Source of the DNA: Chloroflexota bacterium
GTDB taxonomy: Bacteria > Chloroflexota > UBA6077 > SHYK01
Direction of reading: 5' to 3'
NCBI GenBank assembly: GCA_009377635.1
Contig: WHTR01000027.1
Span: 1 to 34,708, forward strand
Length of the DNA: 34,708 nucleotides
Below are positions 17,018 through 25,362 of the stretch, one piece after another. The translations under genes were made by a program, and so were the position numbers. Position 1 is the first letter of the stretch. Each line of letters begins with the position of its first letter. The notes beneath the pieces were generated by a model. It saw only the letters and a list, made by a program, of their open reading frames with translations, was not told the DNA's origin and searched no databases.

Positions 17018-17357
17018 GTGCGAGGCGACTTCGATACGCCGGTCGACGGCGGCTCGCGCGCGGAACCGTCGGTCTCCACAATCCGCAAGGCAATTGGCGG
17101 CGTCATTCGTGCGGCCGCCCAACCGAAGCAGAAGGTGTGCCTTTCGCCTGTCCGAAATCGAACGATGACGAGACTCGAGTCTGACGAGGCAGACCCGCGA
17201 TTGGCGTGAACCGAACGCATGGATCGCAGACCTGCTGAACCTGCAGCCGTGTGGGCGTTCCGCGTGATCTCCCGATATCCGTGGCGTACCTATGCGGCCA
17301 TTATGCTGCTGACGTTGATCGGCGTCGCCGCTGGCGGACGGACCCTTGTTATTGAGT
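17018..17357. other. region without a clear gene inside the integration scar
   Basis: Between the integrase remnant and the small protein at 17358-17540 I see only one weak candidate, the ORF at 17219-17377. No RNA gene, strong promoter or repeat was recognised. Decayed mobile-element DNA is likely. Confidence 0.4.
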
Positions 17358-17377
17358 TCAGCCGGAAGCGGACGTGA
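17219..17377 (+). CDS. possible 52-aa single-pass membrane peptide
   Basis: The frame starts MDRRPAEPAAVWAFRVISRY and contains one hydrophobic stretch (TYAAIMLLTLIGVAAGG), followed by a basic tail (EFSRKRT). The charge layout fits a membrane anchor. No Shine-Dalgarno is evident, and it overlaps the opposite-strand gene at 17358-17540 by 20 bases. It may be the 5' tip of a lost transporter or lipoprotein gene, or chance. Confidence 0.25.
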   Translation: MDRRPAEPAAVWAFRVISRYPWRTYAAIMLLTLIGVAAGGRTLVIEFSRKRT

Positions 17378-17540
17378 CCTCGATGGTCACCCGGAGCTGT
17401 GCTGGTACCGGGGTTCCGAGCGCCCATTTCTGGATATATAGAGTCCCTACGGCGGGCGGCTGGCCTGCAGTTTTCTCTTCATATCGGACCGTATTCTTGG
17501 TCTCACGTTCTATGGCGAACTCTAAGACCTTGGCTTCCAT
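17358..17540 (-). CDS. conserved small hypothetical protein (60 aa)
   Basis: 60-aa acidic/basic mixed protein beginning MEAKVLEFAIERETKNTVRY, with LYIQKWALG near the end. The sequence looks like a widely occurring small protein of unknown function (pattern: ERETKNTxRYxE, then GTLYxQKWALG), so I consider it real. It has no signal, membrane helix or cysteines. AGGGGGA in the tandem repeat immediately upstream serves as ribosome binding site about four bases before the ATG. It sits inside the integration scar and may be element cargo. Confidence 0.65.
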   Translation of the reverse strand: MEAKVLEFAIERETKNTVRYEEKTAGQPPAVGTLYIQKWALGTPVPAQLRVTIEVTSASG

Positions 17541-17578
17541 CTGTCCCCCTAATTATTCCTCTGTCCCCCTAATTATTC
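17541..17578. repeat. two tandem copies of an 18-bp sequence (20-bp period)
   Basis: CTGTCCCCCTAATTATTC occurs at 17541-17558 and again, identically, at 17561-17578. Read on the minus strand, each copy contains AGGGGGACAG, and the proximal copy provides the Shine-Dalgarno for the 60-aa gene. Similar GGGGACAG/AATTA motifs often flank mobile DNA. The duplication may affect translation or be a protein-binding site. Confidence 0.6.
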
Positions 17579-17702
17579 GAGGCGAGGCTGCATCTGCCCG
17601 GGTCGCCGTGACGGATGCCGTCAAGCAGGGGATCGGCGGATTCATCGCGCCTTTATTCTATGCATTAGCTATCATTAGCGTTTGATTAGCCTTAGTAATT
17701 TG

Positions 17703-17741
17703 TGGCACCGGAGGGATTCGAACCCACAACCCATGGATTAA
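17703..17741 (-). other. 3' fragment of tRNA-Lys (putative attachment site)
   Basis: The minus strand reads the 3' half of a tRNA. It starts at the anticodon (TT-AA-TCCAT), then has a five-base variable loop, a T-arm with GTGGG-TTCGAAT-CCCTC (one T-T mismatch), the acceptor strand CGGTGCC and discriminator A. No CCA is encoded. The loop context TTTAATCC matches tRNA-Lys. The 5' half is missing: bases upstream do not pair as an anticodon or D arm. This is the usual footprint of a tyrosine-recombinase att site. The zinc-ribbon gene upstream takes its TAA from this fragment. Confidence 0.7.
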
Positions 17742-17926
17742 ATGTCACCCCGCTGGGCTCGTTTGCGCTCCGCCCGCGCCCGGTTCGCCGCGCGCCAGCG
17801 GCACCGATCGGAGCAATACGTCCCCATGCTCCGCGTCTCGAACGGCTGGCCACACTTGGCGCAGGTGAGCTCTCGAATGGGACGCAGTGCGACGAGGGTA
17901 CGAGCAGCTTCCGTGCTGTCAATCAT
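17738..17926 (-). CDS. small zinc-ribbon protein, coupled to the HicB remnant
   Basis: 62-aa protein with one treble-clef/zinc-ribbon-like site, C-x-x-C (CAKC) and C-x3-C (CSDRC), followed by a very basic Arg-rich tail (RWRAANRARAERKRAQRGDI). It looks like a small nucleic-acid-binding protein of the kind found in plasmids and integrative elements. Its ATG overlaps the upstream stop by one base (TGATG), implying translational coupling with the HicB-like frame. The C-terminus ends in the tRNA fragment, so the original protein may have been longer and cut by integration. Confidence 0.6.
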   Translation of the reverse strand: MIDSTEAARTLVALRPIRELTCAKCGQPFETRSMGTYCSDRCRWRAANRARAERKRAQRGDI

Positions 17927-18136
17927 CAGACGGCGACCTCGGCGATCTCGATCTTTGGTTCGGTTTCGGCCTCATCGCCGAACGCTACCCAGTTGTCCCG
18001 CGATGGCCTCCTTGGCGTTCTCCCGTGCTTCCTCGAACGTCCGTCCCTGGCTAAAGCAGCCGGGGAGTGCCGGCACAAACACCGAGTACACGTCCTCCTC
18101 CGGCTCATTCATGATGACCACGTGATAGGTACGCAC
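17926..18136 (-). pseudogene. HicB-family antitoxin-like gene with frameshift
   Basis: From a GTG at 18136 the frame reads VRTYHVVIMNEPEEDVYSVF, then VPALPGCFSQGRTFEEARENAKEAIAG, the classic partial-RNase-H HicB fold signature. It then runs into a stop at 17972-17974. The natural C-terminus (NWVAFGDEAETEPKIEIAEVAV) continues in another frame to 17926, so a one-base shift lies around 17990-18003. No HicA mRNA-interferase gene is next to it. Joined, it would be about 70 aa, typical for an orphan HicB. It could be a sequencing error, but neighbouring decay favours a true pseudogene. Confidence 0.65.
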
Positions 18137-18310
18137 GAATCCTTGAGCAACTCCCGCCAGGCATAGCGAGCTTGGTCCTCGGCTGGTAGCTCGTAGTCGC
18201 GGTCGGTCTCGGCATCACGTGGGCCGGCGAACAATGGAGGGCTCCGATCAAGGCGGAGCCAATCATCCAAGAGACGATCGACCTCATGGCGGGCTTCGCC
18301 GAGCGCACCA
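18109..18310 (-). pseudogene. possible truncated gene 3' end ahead of HicB
   Basis: A minus-strand frame without a good start reads GALGEARHEVDRLLDDWLRL, then ETDRDYELPAEDQARYAWRELLKDS, ending at a TGA that overlaps the HicB frame. Composition looks protein-like (amphipathic, acidic). It begins right beside the 138-bp element at 18313, whose terminal CTAG puts a stop into this frame, so the element may have cut off its 5' part. The family is not recognised. Confidence 0.35.
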
Positions 18311-18312
18311 GT

Positions 18313-18450
18313 CTAGAAGTGCGGCCGAAAACGTCTTCTGTCATCCTGAGCGAAGCGAAGGATCTCCCCTTAAGCGTAAGTTGGCGATCACGAGAGATCC
18401 TTCGTCGCTGCGCTCCTCAGGATGACGGGGCTTTGCGGCCGGGGTTCTAG
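18313..18450. repeat. 138-bp MITE-like palindromic element, copy 1
   Basis: The element is bounded by CTAG on both sides. The left end reads CTAGAAGTGCGGCCGAAAA and the reverse complement of the right end reads CTAGAACCCCGGCCGCAAA, forming imperfect terminal inverted repeats. Inside, GTCATCCTGAGCGAAGCGAA (from 18340) is mirrored by the RC of the right half (GTCATCCTGAGGAGCGCAGC). It has no coding capacity. A second copy of the same length lies at 34059-34196. It sits between the HicB remnant and katG. Confidence 0.8.
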
Positions 18451-18561
18451 CCTCCGACCGCCCTCCGGAGCGGTATCTATGGACTGATGCCTTTGCGGTG
18501 TGCAACCACCTCGGCTTGGCGGACGCAACAGGAGACGACCGTGACGGGCACCTCGCTGAGA

Positions 18562-20789
<2,228 letters not shown>

Positions 20790-20949
20790 GGGGGCCACTC
20801 CTTTTATGGCGGCTCCTCCACCTCAGCCGCCGGGGTTTTCGCCGTTACAACACGGCCCTCAGCTCGCTGAGCCGCAAGGCGATCCGGCCAGATATGATTG
20901 TGATAGCAGCGCTTGCAGAGTCGGCACCTGCGCGGTCTCCGCTTTCCGG

Positions 20950-22149
20950 TCAAGCAGCCCAGCCCGTCAGTTCATCGATTCGCTTCGCGGATGATGCTGT
21001 TGCCTCACCGAGGCACGCGACCTGACCGATGCGCCGAGTGGCAGCGAGATCGATCACACGTTGGTTGCTGCTGCCGGTCCAAGGGCCGACTTGGTCCGCG
21101 AGCATCTCGACGTAGGGTCCATCGATCAAAACATCGATTTCATCCAAGACTGCTCCGAGGACGTTGCCTCGCTCTGAGTAGGTGATCTGCTCGGGTGATG
21201 TCCGTCCCCGGGCACGGCCGGCCAGCAGATCCTCGAGGAAAACGGTCTTCTCAGGCCGGTCGACGCCGTGCGACCGCCCTCCACGTCCTGCACCCTCGCC
21301 TGGCCCTGCACCTCTTGCAGCATAGGCAACAGATTCGTCGTGCACCGCCCACTCCGGCACCCCGACCGGTCCCGGCGACGAGCCGAGGCGCAGCCACCGG
21401 TCAGCCCGAGTGAAGGTGTCTGCATCCGGGCGACCACCCACACAGGTGGCGTGGGTCCCGGGCTCCAGCCAGTCGCCGATGATGACCGGCCGGGCCGAAT
21501 CGGTGCAGCCGCACACGATGTCTGCGCCTCGGAATACCGCGCGCGGGCCGTCGACGGGGACCGCCTCGATGTCGTGCTTCTCGGCCACCTCCCGCGCATA
21601 AGCCTCTCGATGCTCACGGGTCCGGCTGAACACCTGCACCCGATCGATCTTGCGCACGAGGCGAAGCGACTCGACGTGGGAGCGCGCCATGCCCCCGGAG
21701 CCGAGCATGCCCAGGACGTGCGCGTCTTCCCGGGCAACGTGCTTGGTCCCGATGGCAGAGTCCGAACCGACGCGGAAGTGCTGCAAGTAGCCGTCGTTGA
21801 TGATTGCCAGAGGCTCGCCGGTCTCGACCTTGACCAGTAGGATCAGCCCGCAAAAGAGACCCGGCTGCATGCAATACTTCTCGGTCGTCAGGGCGCCCGC
21901 GTACGCCGTTTGGTAGACGATGTCCGACTTCATGCGAATCGCAAAGTAGCCCATGTCGCTGGAGCCGCCCTACATGGTGCCCCACTGGTAGGTCTTACCC
22001 GGATCGCTGGTCGGAATACGCACATCGATTCGAGGTCGACAGACTGTTTCTCCGGTGGCCAGACCTCGGTAGGATCGGTCAAGCACCTCAACCGTCAGCT
22101 CCATGGTCAGGACACGCTGCACGTCGTCGTTGTTGAGGAAGAGTGTCAC
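20950..22149 (-). pseudogene. ornithine cyclodeaminase/mu-crystallin family gene with in-frame amber codon
   Basis: The full-length frame starts at GTG 22149, seven bases after GGGAGG, and reads TLFLNNDDVQRVLTMELTVE, then the substrate-site region VCRPRIDVRIPTSDPG. It is cut at codon 60 by TAG (21970-21972) in TYQWGTM-stop-GGSS, where relatives have Glu, so GAG to TAG is likely. After the stop the frame continues to 20950: YFAIRMKSDI, the nucleotide-binding GMLGSGGMARSH, CTDSARPVI, GDWLEPGTHATCVGG. Restart at the ATG near 21954 would lack the first 65 residues and probably be inactive. The family includes ornithine cyclodeaminase, alanine dehydrogenase and ketimine reductase, all NAD(P)-linked. 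Two more fragments of the family lie at 32886 and 34310. Confidence 0.82.
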
Positions 22150-22182
22150 GTCAACCCTCCCGGGCGGTATTCCTCTGTCGGG

Positions 22183-22193
22183 CCTATCATAGG
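22183..22193. promoter_or_regulatory. perfect 5-1-5 palindrome between divergent genes
   Basis: CCTATCATAGG lies between the broken cyclodeaminase gene and the flavin reductase gene. On the minus strand it contains TATGAT (22186-22191), a good -10 for the cyclodeaminase gene, about 37 bp before its GTG. It may be an operator overlapping that promoter. It is short enough for chance. Confidence 0.3.
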
Positions 22194-22267
22194 AGAGGTG
22201 AGCGACGGTGGCTAGCTTCGACGTTCACTGCATCGAGGGAGTTGGAGGCTTGGGAGGGAAAATCGCC

Positions 22268-22744
22268 ATGGACGATGCAGCCAAGAAAACAGCATTGCGC
22301 CTGTTCACTTACGGCCTCTACGTGGTGACCGTGCGGGAGGGCGCCGACGAAAACGGCTTCACCGCGAACTGGCTCACCCAGGTCTCCTTCGATCCCCCGG
22401 TGCTCGCCGTCTCGGTCCAAAACGACTCGCATTCGCTGCCTATCATCCAGCGGACGAAGATTTTTACGGTCAACGTCCTCCCTTCGGGGAGCCGCGAGCT
22501 GGCGGGCTTGCTCGGCAAGCGTTGGGACAAAGTGCCGGACAAGCTGGCCCAGGTGCGGCGGCACGCGGGACCTAACGGCTGCGCCATGCTCGAGGACTCG
22601 CTGGCCTCCCTGGAATGCGAAATGCAGACCACGATCGCGGCAGGCGACTCGACCCTGGTCGCCGCTCAGATCGTGGGCGTGGACATTCAGCGGGACGGGC
22701 CTCCGCTCACGATGGAGGAAGCCGGTTTCCGCCACGCCGGATAA
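22268..22744 (+). CDS. flavin reductase-like FMN-binding split-barrel protein
   Basis: 158-aa member of the flavin-reductase/DIM6-NTAB family. Visible markers are the N-terminal TYGLYVVTVREG, the FMN-binding FTANWLTQVSFDPPVLAVSVQNDS, and the central FTVNVLPSGSRELAGLLGK. Such proteins reduce FMN/FAD with NAD(P)H for two-component monooxygenases, or bind FMN as oxidoreductases. The ATG at 22268, after GGGAGG, is chosen; an upstream ATG at 22208 would add 20 residues that do not fit the family. No partner monooxygenase is adjacent. Its 3' end overlaps the tail of the mobA remnant on the other strand. Confidence 0.85.
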   Translation: MDDAAKKTALRLFTYGLYVVTVREGADENGFTANWLTQVSFDPPVLAVSVQNDSHSLPIIQRTKIFTVNVLPSGSRELAGLLGKRWDKVPDKLAQVRRHAGPNGCAMLEDSLASLECEMQTTIAAGDSTLVAAQIVGVDIQRDGPPLTMEEAGFRHAG

Positions 22745-23085
22745 GCCGGAGCCCGAGCGCCAGATCCTCGGGCGTATTGCATTTGAATGCGCTCCGTCCA
22801 TCCGGATCAACGGGCGCCATCACTTCAAGGACTTTGTGCTCGGACGTCCACTTCGGTGAAGAAGTCCTGACCACGGAATCGCGCTCGTTCCCCCCCGACG
22901 ACCAGCAGGTCGTCCGAAACCTGAGCAAGCGTGCCCACCAGTGTAACGAGGACTGGCTCGCCCCGGTGGAACTCCAGCAGCGCCGTATCTTGCCCCATCC
23001 GCCGGGATTGTCCGCCGACCAGGACGGCCGCGCTCAGTCCTGCTGAGGGATTAGCCAAGGCCTGATTGGCCTCGCCAGGCGTCAC
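22707..23085 (-). pseudogene. mobA: molybdenum cofactor guanylyltransferase, internally deleted
   Basis: The N-terminus is recognisable: AAVLVGGQSRRMGQDTALLEF is the GTP-binding loop, with Lys replaced by Thr in the usual MGxDK. About 60 residues later (QDFFTEV) the frame leaves the family and stops at 22825. The C-terminal signature VDPDGRSAFKCNTPEDLALGLRL appears in another frame and ends at 22707. About 80-100 central residues are absent, with a frame change at the junction near 22840-22860. MobA normally attaches GMP to make the bis-MGD cofactor needed by DMSO-reductase-family enzymes such as 25359-28355. The host would need another mobA. Its first bases overlap the 3' end of moeA. Confidence 0.72.
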
Positions 23086-24292
23086 CCTCCAACAGGCGAA
23101 CCGGCACTGCGGTGGCCGCGGGGACTTGCTCCACCCCCTGGTCCAGCACGATGAGACAGTTCGCCGCTACCAGGCTGCTGAGGATGGCCGCACCTTGCTT
23201 TCCCGCTTCCTCAACGATGAGACCACCGTTCTTCTCTCGGACCACCCCCCGAACGAAGTTCAGGGCACCGCCTCGATTCAGCATCGGGTTCCTGAGCCGG
23301 GCGGTGAACTCCGGCCGCTGCAATTCGTCGTGGCCGGCCAACTTTCGACAGGCTGGTCGAACCAGGAGCTCGAATGCGACGACTGACGCAGCGGGATTGC
23401 CGGGGAGAGCATAGAGAGGAGTGCTCCCGATCCGCCCGAACGCACATGGCCCGGCCGGTCGCATCCGTATCCGCCAGAATGCCATCGTGCCGAGCCTGGA
23501 GAGGACCTCTCGCACGTAGTCGCGCTCTCCCATTGATATCCCGGCCGAGACGATGACCAGGTCCGCCTCGCACGCTTTCAGGAGGTGGCTCTCGACCTCG
23601 ACCGGATCGTCCCGGCAGCGGCCCAAGAGGACCGGCACGGCACCTGCCTCGACGAGCTGGGCGGTGAGCGTGGGCAGATTCACGTCGCGGATCTTTCCTG
23701 GCCTCATTGGATCATCAGGCCCGGTGAGCTCGTCGCCAGTGGTCAGCACTGCCACTCGTGGCCGACGGCCGACGACCACGCTCTTGCGGCCGAGCGCCGC
23801 CAGCATGGCGACCTCGGGAGCGCGAACGGTCCGACCGCGGCCGAGAACCCGCGACCCCGCACGCACATCCTCGCCGGCCAGCCGCACGTCGCGACCCGGT
23901 GGGTAAGGATGAGACACGAGCACCTCGTCACCCTCGACGCTCGCCTCTTCGATCCGTACCACCGAGTCGGCCCCCGGGGGCAGCAAGGCCCCAGTCGCAA
24001 TGCCCGTGGCCTGGCTGCGGCCAACTGTGACCTGAGGATCGACTCCAGCCGGGATCATACCCACGAGGCGTAGACGTATTGGCCGCCGCTCCGTGGCATC
24101 CACGACATCCGCGGAACGCAACGCGAAACCATCCATCGCCGAATTGGCGAACGGAGGGAGCTCGCTTTCCGCGACCACGTCTTCGGCCAGGGCCCGGCCG
24201 AGGGCGTCTGCCAGAGCCACGCGCTCCGTACCCACCGGCATCACCGCATCCAGGACCAGTCTGAGCGCTTGGTGGAAGCTCACTTCGTGCAT
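23051..24292 (-). CDS. moeA: molybdopterin molybdenumtransferase
   Basis: 413-aa MoeA, which inserts molybdate into adenylated molybdopterin. Conserved blocks are PPFANSAMDGFA (residues about 46-57), TGIATGALLPPGADSVVRIEE, the MPT-binding TTGDEL, SAGISMGERDYV and LPGNPAASVVAFE. Domain IV is present at the C-terminus. A GTG at 24313 overlaps the upstream stop (TAGTG), but the ATG at 24292, with AGGA six bases upstream, starts the family's natural N-terminus. It belongs to the molybdoenzyme operon, following the chaperone gene, and probably supports cofactor supply for that enzyme. Confidence 0.93.
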   Translation of the reverse strand: MHEVSFHQALRLVLDAVMPVGTERVALADALGRALAEDVVAESELPPFANSAMDGFALRSADVVDATERRPIRLRLVGMIPAGVDPQVTVGRSQATGIATGALLPPGADSVVRIEEASVEGDEVLVSHPYPPGRDVRLAGEDVRAGSRVLGRGRTVRAPEVAMLAALGRKSVVVGRRPRVAVLTTGDELTGPDDPMRPGKIRDVNLPTLTAQLVEAGAVPVLLGRCRDDPVEVESHLLKACEADLVIVSAGISMGERDYVREVLSRLGTMAFWRIRMRPAGPCAFGRIGSTPLYALPGNPAASVVAFELLVRPACRKLAGHDELQRPEFTARLRNPMLNRGGALNFVRGVVREKNGGLIVEEAGKQGAAILSSLVAANCLIVLDQGVEQVPAATAVPVRLLEGDAWRGQSGLG

Positions 24293-24312
24293 GGGATTCC
24301 TAAGGTGGGGCA

Positions 24313-25362
24313 CTAACTGACTCCGCGCGAAGCGAGTCGACGCATCTGAGCCAGCCCGCTGGCGGTCGCTTCAGCGCGCCTGCGCCAATGCTCGATGACC
24401 GGCGCAACGCCCGGATAGGTGTGTTCCCAGTCGCGCCCGGTGTTCGCGACCCTTGCCGCTTCCCGCTGGAGCCATGCCAGGAGCTCGTCCAGCACTTCAT
24501 AACGGGCCGCCTGATCGAGGAGCTGCACGAGCATCACCCGCCGCTCCACGGGAGCCAGCGGTAGTTGCAGGTGCCCTCCGATGCGAAACATCTCTTCGCG
24601 AGACAGATAGAACCCAGCCAGCGCGGGAGTTACGAGATATCGTGCTATGTCCCGGAATTCCCCCTCAAACACGCGTAGGTCGGGGTTAGCTGGGGGCGGG
24701 CTGCCTACGTGCTCGTGGCCCAAGGGAGCGGCGTGTGGAGTAAGGGCGTCCAGCTCGGCTAGCAGAAACTCCGCCGTGAACTCGCCGAGTGTGCGGTAGA
24801 AGGCCAGCCGCGCGTCGTGGGCGACCGCCAATCCGAAGATTGGTCCCCAGGATGCAAGATGGTCCGACAAAAATCGCTGAGCAATCTGGAGTTGCGTGGC
24901 GAGTCGATCCTCGCTGCTAGGGACGAGTTCAGCCGCTTGTTCCAGGAGCTGGGCCATGCACTCCAGCTCGAGCCCGATGTGGTCGGCGGCGCCAACCGCA
25001 CGGATCGGATTCGGCTGAAAGTCCAGGTCGGCATAGGACTGCGCCACTGCCTGGGTACATGACGCATTGAGCATCATGTCCTCGTCCACATAGACCGCTT
25101 CGTACGGCGGCACGTTGAGGAGGAACACCCGCGCATACTCGGCGCGCAGCTTCGGGAGCGGATCTTCGAGCGCAGCGAGGTCTGCCAGGGCGGGAGCGAA
25201 CATCGGGTGTTCGCGAAGCAGCCCCAGCCAGGCGACGTCAACTTCTTCGAGATAGAGCCTGGCGAGCAGCCGATAGAGCCCCGCTCTCGCGAAGAGCAGC
25301 GACGCCCACCCTATAGGTGCGTCAGATGCTGGGCTGGGGTGGGCCTGGAGCGACGAACTCAC
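24313..25362 (-). CDS. TorD/NarJ-family molybdoenzyme maturation chaperone, long form
   Basis: 349-aa chaperone expected to bind the catalytic molybdoenzyme until its cofactor is inserted. The TorD-like helical domain occupies about residues 20-230, with LLNVPPYEAVYVDEDMML and GAADHIGLELECMAQLLEQA, close to the family's E-x-x-x-Y-E and DHIGLE motifs. A further 120 residues (EFRDIARYLVTPALAGFYLSREEM onward) add a second helical part not found in the usual 200-aa proteins. It starts with GTG overlapping the TGA of the molybdoenzyme gene (GTGA), so translation is coupled. That position marks it as the dedicated chaperone. Confidence 0.87.
   Translation of the reverse strand: MSSSLQAHPSPASDAPIGWASLLFARAGLYRLLARLYLEEVDVAWLGLLREHPMFAPALADLAALEDPLPKLRAEYARVFLLNVPPYEAVYVDEDMMLNASCTQAVAQSYADLDFQPNPIRAVGAADHIGLELECMAQLLEQAAELVPSSEDRLATQLQIAQRFLSDHLASWGPIFGLAVAHDARLAFYRTLGEFTAEFLLAELDALTPHAAPLGHEHVGSPPPANPDLRVFEGEFRDIARYLVTPALAGFYLSREEMFRIGGHLQLPLAPVERRVMLVQLLDQAARYEVLDELLAWLQREAARVANTGRDWEHTYPGVAPVIEHWRRRAEATASGLAQMRRLASRGVS

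Noticed and set aside
17703-17741. A functional tRNA-Lys gene
   Set aside because: The D arm and 5' acceptor strand are missing, the anticodon stem does not pair, and T33 appears to be A.
17692-17922. A 76-codon minus frame ending NPWVVGSNPSGATNY
   Set aside because: The tail is the well-known translation of a tRNA 3' end. The overlapping zinc-ribbon frame is the better gene.
18452-18475. GC-rich hairpin CCGCCCTCCGGAGCGG as katG terminator
   Set aside because: It pairs imperfectly, has almost no loop and lacks a T-run in either direction.
21970-21972. TAG in the cyclodeaminase gene as a pyrrolysine codon
   Set aside because: The expected residue is Glu, the family is not known to use pyrrolysine, and one base change explains a nonsense mutation. 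No pyl genes are visible.
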